The translations under genes were made by a program, and so were the position numbers. The notes under the pieces were generated by a model that saw nothing but the letters and a program-made list of their open reading frames with translations, did no database searches and was not told the DNA's origin. A stretch of DNA of 7,220 nt, taken from a bacterium (GTDB lineage Bacteria; Cyanobacteriota; Sericytochromatia; S15B-MN24; VGJW01). The stretch covers positions 1 to 7,220 of the forward strand of contig JAJYIO010000122.1 of assembly GCA_021790035.1 (NCBI GenBank), given 5' to 3'. Every line of letters starts with the position of its first letter. The stretch's first letter is position 1. Positions 1 through 6,049 of this stretch are shown piece by piece.

Positions 1-968
1 ACGGCGCCCTCCAGACGACCGGCGGCGGCGTACTCGCCCAGGTGCCGCAGCATCATCACGGCGCTGAGGATCATGGCCGTGGGATTGGCCTTGTCCTGAC
101 CCGCGATCGTCGGGGCCGAGCCGTGGGTCGGCTCGAAGACCACGGCATGGGTTCCGATGTTGGCACCGGGGGCCACCCCTAGCCCCCCGACGAGGCCCGC
201 GCAGAGGTCCGAGAGGATATCTCCGAAGAGGTTTGAAAGAACCAGGACGTCGTAACGCTCCGGGTTGATCACGAGTTCGCTGCAGATGGCGTCGATGGGA
301 AGGTCGCTGTACCAGATGTCGGGATACTCGCGAGCCACCTGGCGAGCCGCCTCGAGGAAGAGTCCATCCGAAAGCCGCATGATCTCGGCCTTGTGGATGA
401 CATTGACCTTCTTGCGCCCGTGACGCTCGGCGTACTCGAAGGCATACCGGGCGATTCGCCTGCTGCTGAACTCGGAGATGGGCTTGACGCTGACGGCGGA
501 TCGTTCGCGCAGCCACCGCTGGCAGTGGGCGGCCACCAGGCCGTTGATCTCGCCGAATCCCTCCGTTCCGGATTCGAACTCGATCCCGGCATACAGATCC
601 TCGGTATTCTCGCGAAACAGCACCAAGTCAACATCCTGATATTTTGACGGAATGCCGGGATAATTCTTGCAGGGACGCACGCAGGCAAACAGATCGAGAG
701 CCTGGCGCATCGCGACGTTGACCGAGCGAAAGCCCTCGCCGACGGGCGTCGTCAGGGGGCCCTTGAGCGCGATGTGGTTCTGGCGAATCGAATCCAGGAC
801 CTCCGCGGGCAGGGGATCAGAGGCACCGGTGCGGCGCATGTATTCGGCCCCGGCCTGGAAGCGGTCCCACCGGAACCCTACTCCGGTGGCCTCCAGGCAT
901 CTCACCGTGGCCTCGGTGATCTCGGGACCGATGCCGTCTCCGGGGATCAGCGTGATGGTGTATGACAT
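1..968 (-). CDS. Isocitrate dehydrogenase family protein, probably NAD-dependent (3' end outside window)
   Basis: This enzyme oxidatively decarboxylates isocitrate to 2-oxoglutarate in the cytoplasmic TCA cycle; isopropylmalate dehydrogenases share the fold. About 322 codons are visible, starting MSYTITLIPGDGIGPEIT, the family's N-terminal nucleotide-domain signature. The substrate loop has the IDH pattern RSVNVAMR followed by DLFACVRPCKNYPG, and RENTEDLYAGIE is typical of the IDH3/bacterial NAD-IDH branch and unlike LeuB. The metal-site segment NLFGDILSDL and the cofactor loop EPTHGSAPTIAG follow. The Ile in that loop, where NADP enzymes have Tyr, favours NAD; the Thr before it is unusual, since Asp or Lys is expected. 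The family is usually about 335-350 residues, so only a short tail is missing. The start could instead be the in-frame ATG at 980; neither has a good Shine-Dalgarno. It lies 125 bases downstream of the coiled-coil gene, and I see no clear promoter. The family call is firm; the NAD preference and exact subfamily are inferred. Confidence 0.9.
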   Translation of the reverse strand, partial: MSYTITLIPGDGIGPEITEATVRCLEATGVGFRWDRFQAGAEYMRRTGASDPLPAEVLDSIRQNHIALKGPLTTPVGEGFRSVNVAMRQALDLFACVRPCKNYPGIPSKYQDVDLVLFRENTEDLYAGIEFESGTEGFGEINGLVAAHCQRWLRERSAVSVKPISEFSSRRIARYAFEYAERHGRKKVNVIHKAEIMRLSDGLFLEAARQVAREYPDIWYSDLPIDAICSELVINPERYDVLVLSNLFGDILSDLCAGLVGGLGVAPGANIGTHAVVFEPTHGSAPTIAGQDKANPTAMILSAVMMLRHLGEYAAAGRLEGA

Positions 969-1093
969 CGTGGCCAGCATCGTTCCATGGGAACCGTGCC
1001 TTGTCCAGAACCCGGTGCCCCGGCCTCTTCGGCAATGCGGCGCGGACTCCGCCCCATGGATGCGACGGAGCCGATGCCGCCTACCGAACGGGG

Positions 1094-1957
1094 CTACCTC
1101 TTGTTGAGTCCGAACAGGCCCATCAACCCGCCCTTGGCCTTGGGGCGAGGCTGGTCCTCGGGAGGAGGCTCCGCACTCGGAGCCGGATACGCGATCTCCT
1201 GGGGTGCCGGAAATAGCTGCGCGAGATCGGCATCGCCCGCAAAATCGATGTGCAGGCGATTGAGGTGATAAAGCTTGCCAGCGAGCTGCGGAGCGCGGAC
1301 GGTGTTCTGCAGGAACTGCAGTGCGTCGCGCCCTTGCATCGACTTGAGACGCTCGAACTGCTGCTCGGTCTGGGTCAGGTGCACGCCCGCCTCGGAGAAC
1401 TGCTGGTAGGCGAATTGCATGCGCTGCATGATCGTCGGAACCGTCTTGGCGCGTGCCTTGATCCGGTTGACCTGGGCCAGCTCGGCGGGACTGTAGTTGG
1501 CCGGAAGGCCAACTACGCCGGCCACGACCTTCATCGCCGGCCCGAGCTCCTCGAGGAGAATCCGTGCCCCCGCGATGATGGCCTCGGCCTCGACGGTCTT
1601 GACCGAGAGCATGTTGAGCATGTTGGTGACGCGGGCGGGCGGAGCCTTGGCCCCTTGAGCCAGAGGCTGGGTCTTGCCATCGCTGATGCGATCGGCGCCG
1701 TCCGCGACATGTTTGACCGCGTGATAGAACTTGAGCTTCTGCTCGATCCGCCGGATGCGCGCGTCCCGCTGCGGCGATGGTGGGGTGCCGCGGAGCTCGT
1801 TCAGCTTGATCTCGTGCTCGCGGGCCAGCTGGTCCAGGTAGTCCAGGCGAACCCTGAGCTCACGCGTCGTCGCCTTGACCTGCTTCTGGATCCGGGCCAC
1901 CTCGGCTGCTTGCCGCTGGCCCGCTTCGAGTGCTTCTTGACTCTCGTCGCTCGACAT
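1094..1957 (-). CDS. Hypothetical 287-aa helical/coiled-coil protein
   Basis: I do not recognise this family. The ATG is well supported: GGAG lies 6 bases upstream (minus strand) and a promoter-like pair lies just beyond. The protein has no signal peptide or clear membrane helix and should be cytoplasmic. Residues about 5-60 are charged and helical, with heptad-like spacing (for example RVRLDYLDQLAREHEIKL), and likely form a coiled coil. A second charged helix spans about 64-90. Residues about 110-245 are also helix-rich, with Gln/Glu-rich stretches near 185-215. A Pro-rich linker (about 250-274) leads to a short glycine-rich hydrophobic tail, GLMGLFGLNKR, which looks like a docking or membrane-touching peptide. 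Codon use matches the neighbours. It carries a perfect 10-bp internal hairpin, reported separately. It sits between the isocitrate dehydrogenase gene and the binding-protein gene, both on the same strand, with gaps of 125 and 239 bases, so it is probably its own transcription unit. That it is a real gene is fairly certain; its function is unknown. Confidence 0.78.
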   Translation of the reverse strand: MSSDESQEALEAGQRQAAEVARIQKQVKATTRELRVRLDYLDQLAREHEIKLNELRGTPPSPQRDARIRRIEQKLKFYHAVKHVADGADRISDGKTQPLAQGAKAPPARVTNMLNMLSVKTVEAEAIIAGARILLEELGPAMKVVAGVVGLPANYSPAELAQVNRIKARAKTVPTIMQRMQFAYQQFSEAGVHLTQTEQQFERLKSMQGRDALQFLQNTVRAPQLAGKLYHLNRLHIDFAGDADLAQLFPAPQEIAYPAPSAEPPPEDQPRPKAKGGLMGLFGLNKR

Positions 1958-1989
1958 TTACCGCTCCAGAGGGGACTTGCCCGCCGACC

Positions 1990-2018
1990 ATTGTGGCCCA
2001 ACCCGATCGAGGGAGCAA
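1990..2018 (-). promoter_or_regulatory. Candidate sigma-70-type promoter of the 287-aa protein gene
   Basis: On the minus strand TTGCTC (2013-2018) and CACAAT (1990-1995) are separated by 17 bases, a fair match to -35 and -10 boxes. Transcription would begin near 1983, giving a leader of about 25 bases that contains the GGAG ribosome site of the gene starting at 1957. An inverted repeat GGAGC/GCTCC (2012-2016 and 2025-2029) overlaps the -35 box and could be an operator, but it is short. Assigned by eye only. Confidence 0.4.
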
Positions 2019-2129
2019 ACGATCGCTCCTTGGCAACGAACGGATTGGAGATGCCTGTGCCCGTACGCGGCTTGGTCCCCTCGTTTTTGGTCCGACGCTT
2101 GTATACCCGTCGGTTCCGGTCGGGAAACA

Positions 2130-2178
2130 CCCCCGGCCGCCAGCCAAGCCGCAAGAAGCGGCTGCCGTCGACCGGGGG
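2130..2178 (-). terminator. Branched inverted repeat, possible terminator of the binding-protein gene
   Basis: CCCCCGG (2130-2136) pairs with CCGGGGG (2172-2178). Inside lies a second hairpin, AGCCGC (2147-2152) with GCGGCT (2158-2163), around a 5-base loop. On the minus strand the structure begins about 18 bases after the stop of the binding-protein gene and is followed by TGTTTCCC, a weak U-tract. Position and strength fit termination between that gene and the next one; the poor U-tract leaves this uncertain. The rest of the 239-base gap (1958-2196) holds the candidate promoter and nothing else I can name. Confidence 0.35.
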
Positions 2179-2196
2179 CGTGTCGCGAGAGGGCGG

Positions 2197-3084
2197 CTAG
2201 TTGATGGGGAGCCCTACCCGCTCGAAGGCCTCGACGACCGGTGCGTAATCCGAGGACTTGGCCTTGGCGAAGCCGTCCACCTCGTACACGCGCTTGAGCT
2301 CGGCCCGACCGGCCGCCGTGCGAGAGAGGCCCAGGAAAATGTTCTGGATGCGAGCCACGAGCTTGGGATCGAGGCCCCTGCGGACGGCGATGTTGTCGGA
2401 CGGGATGGGGGGAGAGACCGCCAGGATGCGAATCTTCTTGCGATCCGCCGGATTGGGCACGACGGTCTTCTGAGTCCAGGCAGAATCGCGGCCAGCAGGG
2501 TCGTTGGTGTAGCAGGCGCCCGCGGCGACGCGCCGGTTCAGCACGGCCAGCACCACCGCATCATGGCCGCCGGCGTAGAAGACATGGAGATCCCGCTGGG
2601 GGTTGACGCCGGCCTTGAGGAGCATCATCTCCGGAAAGATGGCCCCGGATGTGGACGTCGGATCGACCAGGGCAAGGGTCCGGCCCTTGAGCTGCTGGAG
2701 CGATCGGATCCCCGAATCCGTCCGGGTGATGATCGCCGAATAGTAGGCCGAGTGGCCGTCGTAGATGGACTTGAGGATGACCTGCGCGTTGGCTATCTTC
2801 GCCGCTCGCACGTAGGCAGCGGGGGGAAAGAACGCCATATCGATCTTGCCCGAGCGCATGGCCTCCACGACCCCGGTGTAGTCGGTCGTGACTTCCGGCT
2901 CGACCGGCATCCCCAGCTGTCGCGACAGGATCCTCGATGCGTCCTCGGCGATCGCCTGGATGGACGTGGGACTGTCCCAGGGGGCGAAGCCGATGCGCAG
3001 GACCTTCGGGGTGTATGCGAAGGCAGGCGACCCCATCACGAGGACGCCAAGCGCGGCCAGGGCCGCAAAGGTTTTCTTGATCAC
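2197..3084 (-). CDS. PhnD-type phosphate/phosphite/phosphonate ABC transporter substrate-binding protein
   Basis: This is the 295-residue periplasmic solute-binding protein of a phosphorus-oxyanion or phosphonate importer (PhnD/PtxB/HtxB superfamily, Phosphonate-bd fold). The GTG start is set by a perfect AAGGAG 6 bases upstream; it opens with MIKKTF, a hydrophobic core and SPAFA before Tyr24, a classic Sec signal peptide with no lipobox. The mature protein begins with the family strand LRIGFAPWDSP (29-39). Later landmarks are KIDMAFFPPAAYV (about 80-92), the ligand-loop motif DPTSTSG (141-147), GGHDAV (172-177), whose His matches the ligand-contacting His of PhnD, and IPSDN (227-231), whose Asp may bind the amino group of aminoalkylphosphonates. 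Length is normal. The gene follows yraN by 61 bases on the same strand and may share its transcript. No permease or ATPase of the PhnC/PhnE type is in the window, so it is an orphan here. Whether it binds phosphonate, phosphite or phosphate cannot be told from the sequence. Confidence 0.9.
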   Translation of the reverse strand: MIKKTFAALAALGVLVMGSPAFAYTPKVLRIGFAPWDSPTSIQAIAEDASRILSRQLGMPVEPEVTTDYTGVVEAMRSGKIDMAFFPPAAYVRAAKIANAQVILKSIYDGHSAYYSAIITRTDSGIRSLQQLKGRTLALVDPTSTSGAIFPEMMLLKAGVNPQRDLHVFYAGGHDAVVLAVLNRRVAAGACYTNDPAGRDSAWTQKTVVPNPADRKKIRILAVSPPIPSDNIAVRRGLDPKLVARIQNIFLGLSRTAAGRAELKRVYEVDGFAKAKSSDYAPVVEAFERVGLPIN

Positions 3085-3090
3085 GAAGAG

Positions 3091-3096
3091 CTCCTT
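3091..3096 (-). promoter_or_regulatory. Shine-Dalgarno that fixes the GTG start of the binding protein
   Basis: On the minus strand AAGGAG ends 6 bases before the GTG at 3084-3082. It overrides the in-frame ATG at 3162, which would place 26 hydrophilic or mixed residues before the signal peptide and extend back into the 3' end of yraN. Confidence 0.8.
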
Positions 3097-3145
3097 GAAG
3101 AGGCTGCAAGCTGGCGCAGCGGAAAGGGGAAAGTTCCAGTGGAAA

Positions 3146-3532
3146 TCAAAAAGCGTTGGCAATGTGACGGATGACCGGTTCGCGCCCCCTCGAGAACAGG
3201 ACGTCGACGACGTCGAACCGGATGGGTTGATTTGCGATGGACGAGCCGAGGTAAGCCAGAGCCAGCCTGCGCAGGCGCTCCTGCTTGCGGAAGCCCACGG
3301 CGTCAGCTCCAGAGCCGAACCGATCGCCGCGCCGGGTCTTGACCTCCACGAAGATCAGGACGCCATCATGCCGCGCCAGCAGGTCGATCTCGCCCAGCTT
3401 GGTACGAACGTTTCGTGCTACGATCTCGTACCCGCCCGCAGTCAAGAACAAGGCAGCCAGGTCCTCGCCCTCGCGCCCGAGTCGCTGACGCGGATCAGCT
3501 CGCCTGCCCGACGGCTCTGACATGGATCTCAT
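3146..3532 (-). CDS. yraN: YraN / UPF0102 family protein
   Basis: This small cytoplasmic protein (128 residues) belongs to the widespread YraN/UPF0102 family, which has a PD-(D/E)xK nuclease-like fold and no settled function; a role in nucleic-acid processing is suspected from the fold. The family signature is complete: RLGREGEDLAALFL (17-30), YEIVARNVRTKLGEIDLLA (35-53) and VLIFVEVKTRR (58-68), which contain the conserved Glu, the GEID Asp and the ExK pair of the nuclease core. FDVVDVLF near the C-terminus is also typical. Two in-frame ATGs compete: 3532, with GGAA about 6 bases upstream, and 3523, with a poorer site; both give sensible N-termini. The gene is divergent from the permease gene, whose ATG at 3522 overlaps these starts, so its promoter must lie inside the permease coding region. 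Downstream it is followed by the binding-protein gene. Homologues often lie near rnhB, rsmI or DNA-processing genes, which is not the case here. Confidence 0.92.
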   Translation of the reverse strand: MRSMSEPSGRRADPRQRLGREGEDLAALFLTAGGYEIVARNVRTKLGEIDLLARHDGVLIFVEVKTRRGDRFGSGADAVGFRKQERLRRLALAYLGSSIANQPIRFDVVDVLFSRGREPVIRHIANAF

Positions 3533-4580
3533 CGACGGTTCCAAGCTTGCCCCTGCCGGCTCGCAAACAGACGGCGGGCGATCGGCATCCAGCCCGGACC
3601 GGCGATGGCTCTTGCACCTGGTTTGGCTCACAGCTGCGGTGATCCTGGCCGCGGCACTGGGCGTGCGGTATGGCACCGTGCCGATCTCGAATCGGATCCT
3701 GTGGCATATTATCACGGGCCAGAAGGTCGAGCCAGCCATGCGCACGATCCTGCTGCAGATGCGCCTGCCGCGGGTTTTGCTGGCCATCGGGGCCGGTGCC
3801 GGGCTTGCCGCGTCGGGCGTGGCATGGCAGGGGGTCCTGCGCAATCCACTGGCCGACCCCTATCTGATCGGGGTTTCGGCCGGCGGGGCCCTCGGGGCCG
3901 GCATGGCGATCGCCTTCGATCTCCAGTGGCCTGGCGGCGTTTCGGCCGTTCCCGCGTGTGCCTTCGCAGGTGCGCTCCTGGCCGTCGGCGTGGTTCTGGC
4001 CCTCGCGGGGACTCGCCAGATGCGGATCGAACGGCTCATCCTGGCGGGCGTCGCCGTCGGAGCTTTTCTCTCGGCCTGCCTGGCCGTGCTGCTGGTCTGG
4101 AAGTCCAACCGGATGCCCGCGGTGTACTTCTGGATGATGGGCAGTCTGGCTCCGCCCCGCGGCTGGCCGGATCTCCTCCGTGCCGCCCCCTATCTCGCCG
4201 TGGGCTGGGGGGTGCTGCTGGTCTTCGCGGGCCCGATGAACGTGCTGCAGCTCGGCCCGGAGCGTGCGCACTCCCTCGGGATCGATCCCCGGCGCGCTCA
4301 GCTCGCCCTCATCGCCGCGGCCACCCTGCTGGCCTCCACGGTCGTGGCGACCTGCGGAATGATCGGCTTCGTGGGGCTGGTCGTGCCTCACATGGCGAGG
4401 ATGCTCGTCGGACCGGATCTCAGACGGACGCTTCCGGTCGCGACCCTGGCCGGGGCCCTCCTGCTGATCCTTGCGGACCTCATAGCCCGGCTGGCCGGCG
4501 AGATTCCGGTAGGCGTCGTGACCGCCTTCCTCGGCGCTCCTTTCTTCCTGTTCCTCGTCTTGCGGGAGAGATCCGCTTGA
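3522..4580 (+). CDS. FecCD/BtuC-family ABC transporter permease (cobalamin, siderophore or heme type)
   Basis: This inner-membrane permease forms the homodimeric channel of a type II importer for vitamin B12, ferric siderophores or heme. At 352 residues it is close to the family norm of about 330-350. A polar N-terminus of about 30 residues precedes the first membrane helix; about ten hydrophobic segments follow. Diagnostic motifs are RLPRVLLAIGAGAGLAASG (from 81), QGVLRNPLADPYLIGVSAG (NPLADP at 108-113), and GFVGLVVPHMARMLVGPD (VPH at 288-290), the last two typical of FecCD. The C-terminus EIPVGVVTAFLGAPFFLFL is also standard. The ATG at 3522 has no clear Shine-Dalgarno and overlaps the yraN start; an in-frame TTG at 3612 just before the first helix is an alternative. 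It overlaps the ATPase start by four bases, so the two are co-translated. No binding protein or outer-membrane receptor lies nearby, so the substrate is unknown; B12/corrinoid and iron-chelate are both possible. Confidence 0.92.
   Translation: MDLIDGSKLAPAGSQTDGGRSASSPDRRWLLHLVWLTAAVILAAALGVRYGTVPISNRILWHIITGQKVEPAMRTILLQMRLPRVLLAIGAGAGLAASGVAWQGVLRNPLADPYLIGVSAGGALGAGMAIAFDLQWPGGVSAVPACAFAGALLAVGVVLALAGTRQMRIERLILAGVAVGAFLSACLAVLLVWKSNRMPAVYFWMMGSLAPPRGWPDLLRAAPYLAVGWGVLLVFAGPMNVLQLGPERAHSLGIDPRRAQLALIAAATLLASTVVATCGMIGFVGLVVPHMARMLVGPDLRRTLPVATLAGALLLILADLIARLAGEIPVGVVTAFLGAPFFLFLVLRERSA
4564..4570 (+). promoter_or_regulatory. Shine-Dalgarno for the TTG start of the ATPase
   Basis: GGGAGAG lies inside the last codons of the permease gene, 6 bases before the TTG at 4577. 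The TTGA overlap of start and permease stop, together with this site, indicates translational coupling. It settles the start of a reading frame that is otherwise open far upstream with no plausible initiation codon at the right place. Confidence 0.7.
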
Positions 4581-5962
4581 CCTCAGGGAGTTCCCCTTCG
4601 GCCGCGGCCAGCCTCCTGTCGGCCCGGAACCTCGCGGTAGGCCGTGGCGGAAGAGCGGTCGTCCGGGACATCGATTTCGACCTGGCTCCCGGCGAGCTGG
4701 TGGGCCTCATCGGGCCCAACGGGGCCGGCAAGTCGACCTTCCTCGCCACGCTGTCGGGGGTGCTGGAACCCGTGCAGGGGCGCGTCTTCCTGCTCGACCG
4801 GGAGCTCCCTGGTTACCGGCCGCGTGCCAGGGCCCGGATCCTCACCTACCTGCCCCAGAATCCGGGAGAGGACGACGCCTTCACGGTGGCCCAGCTCGTC
4901 GCGATCGGCAGGACGCCCCACGTGAGGCCGTTTTCCTTCGGGACTTCGAGATCGGACGAGCGGGCGATCGCGGTCGCCCTGGAGCGCGCGGGGGCTTCGG
5001 CCTGGGCCGATCGCCCCCTCGGGACGCTCTCGGGCGGCCAGCGGCAGCGTGTCCGCATCGCCATGGCCCTGGCCCAGGAACCCATGGTGCTCCTGGCGGA
5101 CGAACCCACGAGCGCCCTCGATCTCTCGGGTCAGCTCGACTTGATGCTGCTCCTGGCCGATCTGGCGCACCAGGGCCTGGGGGTGCTCGCCGTGCTTCAC
5201 GACCTGAACCTGGCCGCACAGTTCTGCACTCGCCTGGTCCTTTTCTCCGACGGCCGGATTCAGGGCGACGGCCCCCCTGCGGCGGTGCTCTCGGAGGAAA
5301 GCATCGCGCGGGCTTACGGGGTGGCCGTGCAGATCGCTCACCATCCCCGCAGCGGTGCTCCCTATCTCCTTCCTCGCATCGCCCTGAATCGTCCGAGCCG
5401 ATCCTCGCGCATCCACCTGGTCGCGGGAGGGGGCTCGGGCCGCCGCCTGATCCCGAAGCTTGCCGACATGGGCTACGAGCTGTCGGTCGGCGTTCTCGAC
5501 GCGATGGATTCCGACCAGCAGCTGGCGGCCGATTGCCGCGTCCCCACTCTGACCGAGGCCCCGTTCGCCCCGATATCGGAGACCAGCGTCCGACTCCTGG
5601 GGGATATCCTCGAGACGGTCGATGCCGTCGTGGTGGCGCCTTGCCCCTTTGGCCCTGGCAACCTTCTTAATCTCGAGGCCATCGCGCAGACGAGCGTTCC
5701 CGTCTACCTCGTCGCCCCCCCGACGATCGCCGAGCGAGATTTTTCCGGCGGGCGAGCGACGATGCTGTACGAACAACTGGAGCGCAACGGGGCCAGGGTG
5801 CTTTCCGAGGATGAGCTCCTGGCCAGGTTCCAAGCTGCGACCACCCGCCCGCTGCGCGAGTCTTTACCAGACGAGGGAACCTCGGCATCGAGCGCACCGT
5901 CAAGATCCAGCGTGGAGCCGGGCCACCGGGCTGCCGAACGAGGCGCTCGAGAGGGACCGTAA
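4577..5962 (+). CDS. BtuD/FecE/HmuV-type ABC transporter ATPase with an extra C-terminal domain
   Basis: This 461-residue ATPase powers the upstream permease from the cytoplasmic side. All ABC motifs are intact: Walker A GPNGAGKST (46-54), Q-loop YLPQN (about 92-96), signature LSGGQ (151-155), Walker B with DE at 175-176, the D-loop ALD, and the H-loop LHDLN with His208. The FecE/BtuD-type end, with VLSEES and YGVAVQI, finishes near residue 265. Ordinary members stop there at about 255-275 residues. This one continues with a separate domain (about 278-432) that begins RIHLVAGGGSG, passes GYELSVGVLDAMDSD, TEAPFAPIS and PFGPGN (357-362), and ends at ELLARF. The alternation of strand and helix with a glycine-rich first turn looks Rossmann-like. 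I recall similar tails on some corrinoid or siderophore ATPases of anaerobes and archaea, but I cannot name a function. A Ser/Arg/Glu-rich disordered tail closes the protein. Its TTG start overlaps the permease stop. The ATPase call is firm; the substrate is unknown. Confidence 0.93.
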   Translation: MTSGSSPSAAASLLSARNLAVGRGGRAVVRDIDFDLAPGELVGLIGPNGAGKSTFLATLSGVLEPVQGRVFLLDRELPGYRPRARARILTYLPQNPGEDDAFTVAQLVAIGRTPHVRPFSFGTSRSDERAIAVALERAGASAWADRPLGTLSGGQRQRVRIAMALAQEPMVLLADEPTSALDLSGQLDLMLLLADLAHQGLGVLAVLHDLNLAAQFCTRLVLFSDGRIQGDGPPAAVLSEESIARAYGVAVQIAHHPRSGAPYLLPRIALNRPSRSSRIHLVAGGGSGRRLIPKLADMGYELSVGVLDAMDSDQQLAADCRVPTLTEAPFAPISETSVRLLGDILETVDAVVVAPCPFGPGNLLNLEAIAQTSVPVYLVAPPTIAERDFSGGRATMLYEQLERNGARVLSEDELLARFQAATTRPLRESLPDEGTSASSAPSRSSVEPGHRAAERGAREGP

Positions 5963-5990
5963 GTCGACGGGAACGCACGACCGATCCCGG

Positions 5991-6007
5991 GCCTGCCCTC
6001 CGCAGGC
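5991..6007. repeat. Short perfect hairpin between the ATPase and TPR genes
   Basis: GCCTGC (5991-5996) and GCAGGC (6002-6007) form a 6-bp stem with a 5-base loop, starting 28 bases after the ATPase stop. No U-tract follows on either strand, so an intrinsic terminator is doubtful; it could protect the 3' end or bind a protein. The gap to the TPR gene is only 87 bases. Confidence 0.3.
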
Positions 6008-6034
6008 ACAGGCGTGGCGCCCCCTGGACGGAAG

Positions 6035-6043
6035 TGCTAGGAT
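6035..6043 (+). promoter_or_regulatory. Candidate extended -10 element of the TPR gene
   Basis: TGCTAGGAT (TGn plus TAGGAT) resembles an extended -10 and nearly repeats the TGCTAGACT before the tRNA. It lies so close to the ATG at 6050 that transcription would start at or next to the start codon. There is no convincing -35 box. The same bases supply AGGA as a possible Shine-Dalgarno at suitable distance, so the two readings compete. Confidence 0.35.
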
Positions 6044-6049
6044 GATGAC

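Noticed and set aside
3085..3162. ATG at 3162 as start of the binding protein
   Set aside because: It adds 26 residues before an otherwise perfect signal peptide, overlaps yraN and lacks the AAGGAG site that serves the GTG at 3084.
1930..3174. Plus-strand open frame of 414 codons
   Set aside because: It lies antisense to the binding-protein gene, which has a signal peptide, family motifs and a perfect Shine-Dalgarno. The translated antisense sequence is rich in Arg/Gly/Asp with no family features, as expected from GC-rich shadow frames.
3399..3424. TTGGTA and TGCTACGAT as a promoter for the permease operon
   Set aside because: The spacer is only 14 bases and the sequence is inside yraN codons about 100 bases from the start. 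The TGCTA match alone is too weak to annotate.
3495..4391. Minus-strand open frame of 298 codons across the permease gene
   Set aside because: The translation is His/Gly/Arg/Gln-rich low complexity and is antisense to a gene with clear FecCD motifs.
3605..4576. Upstream extension of the ATPase frame from an ATG at 3605
   Set aside because: This part overlaps the permease in another frame and reads as Arg/Gly/Pro-rich noise. Homology to ABC ATPases starts just after the TTG at 4577, which has a good Shine-Dalgarno.
4583..5833. Minus-strand open frame of 416 codons over the ATPase
   Set aside because: It is an antisense shadow of a gene with intact Walker A, signature, Walker B and H-loop motifs, and has no recognisable domain of its own.
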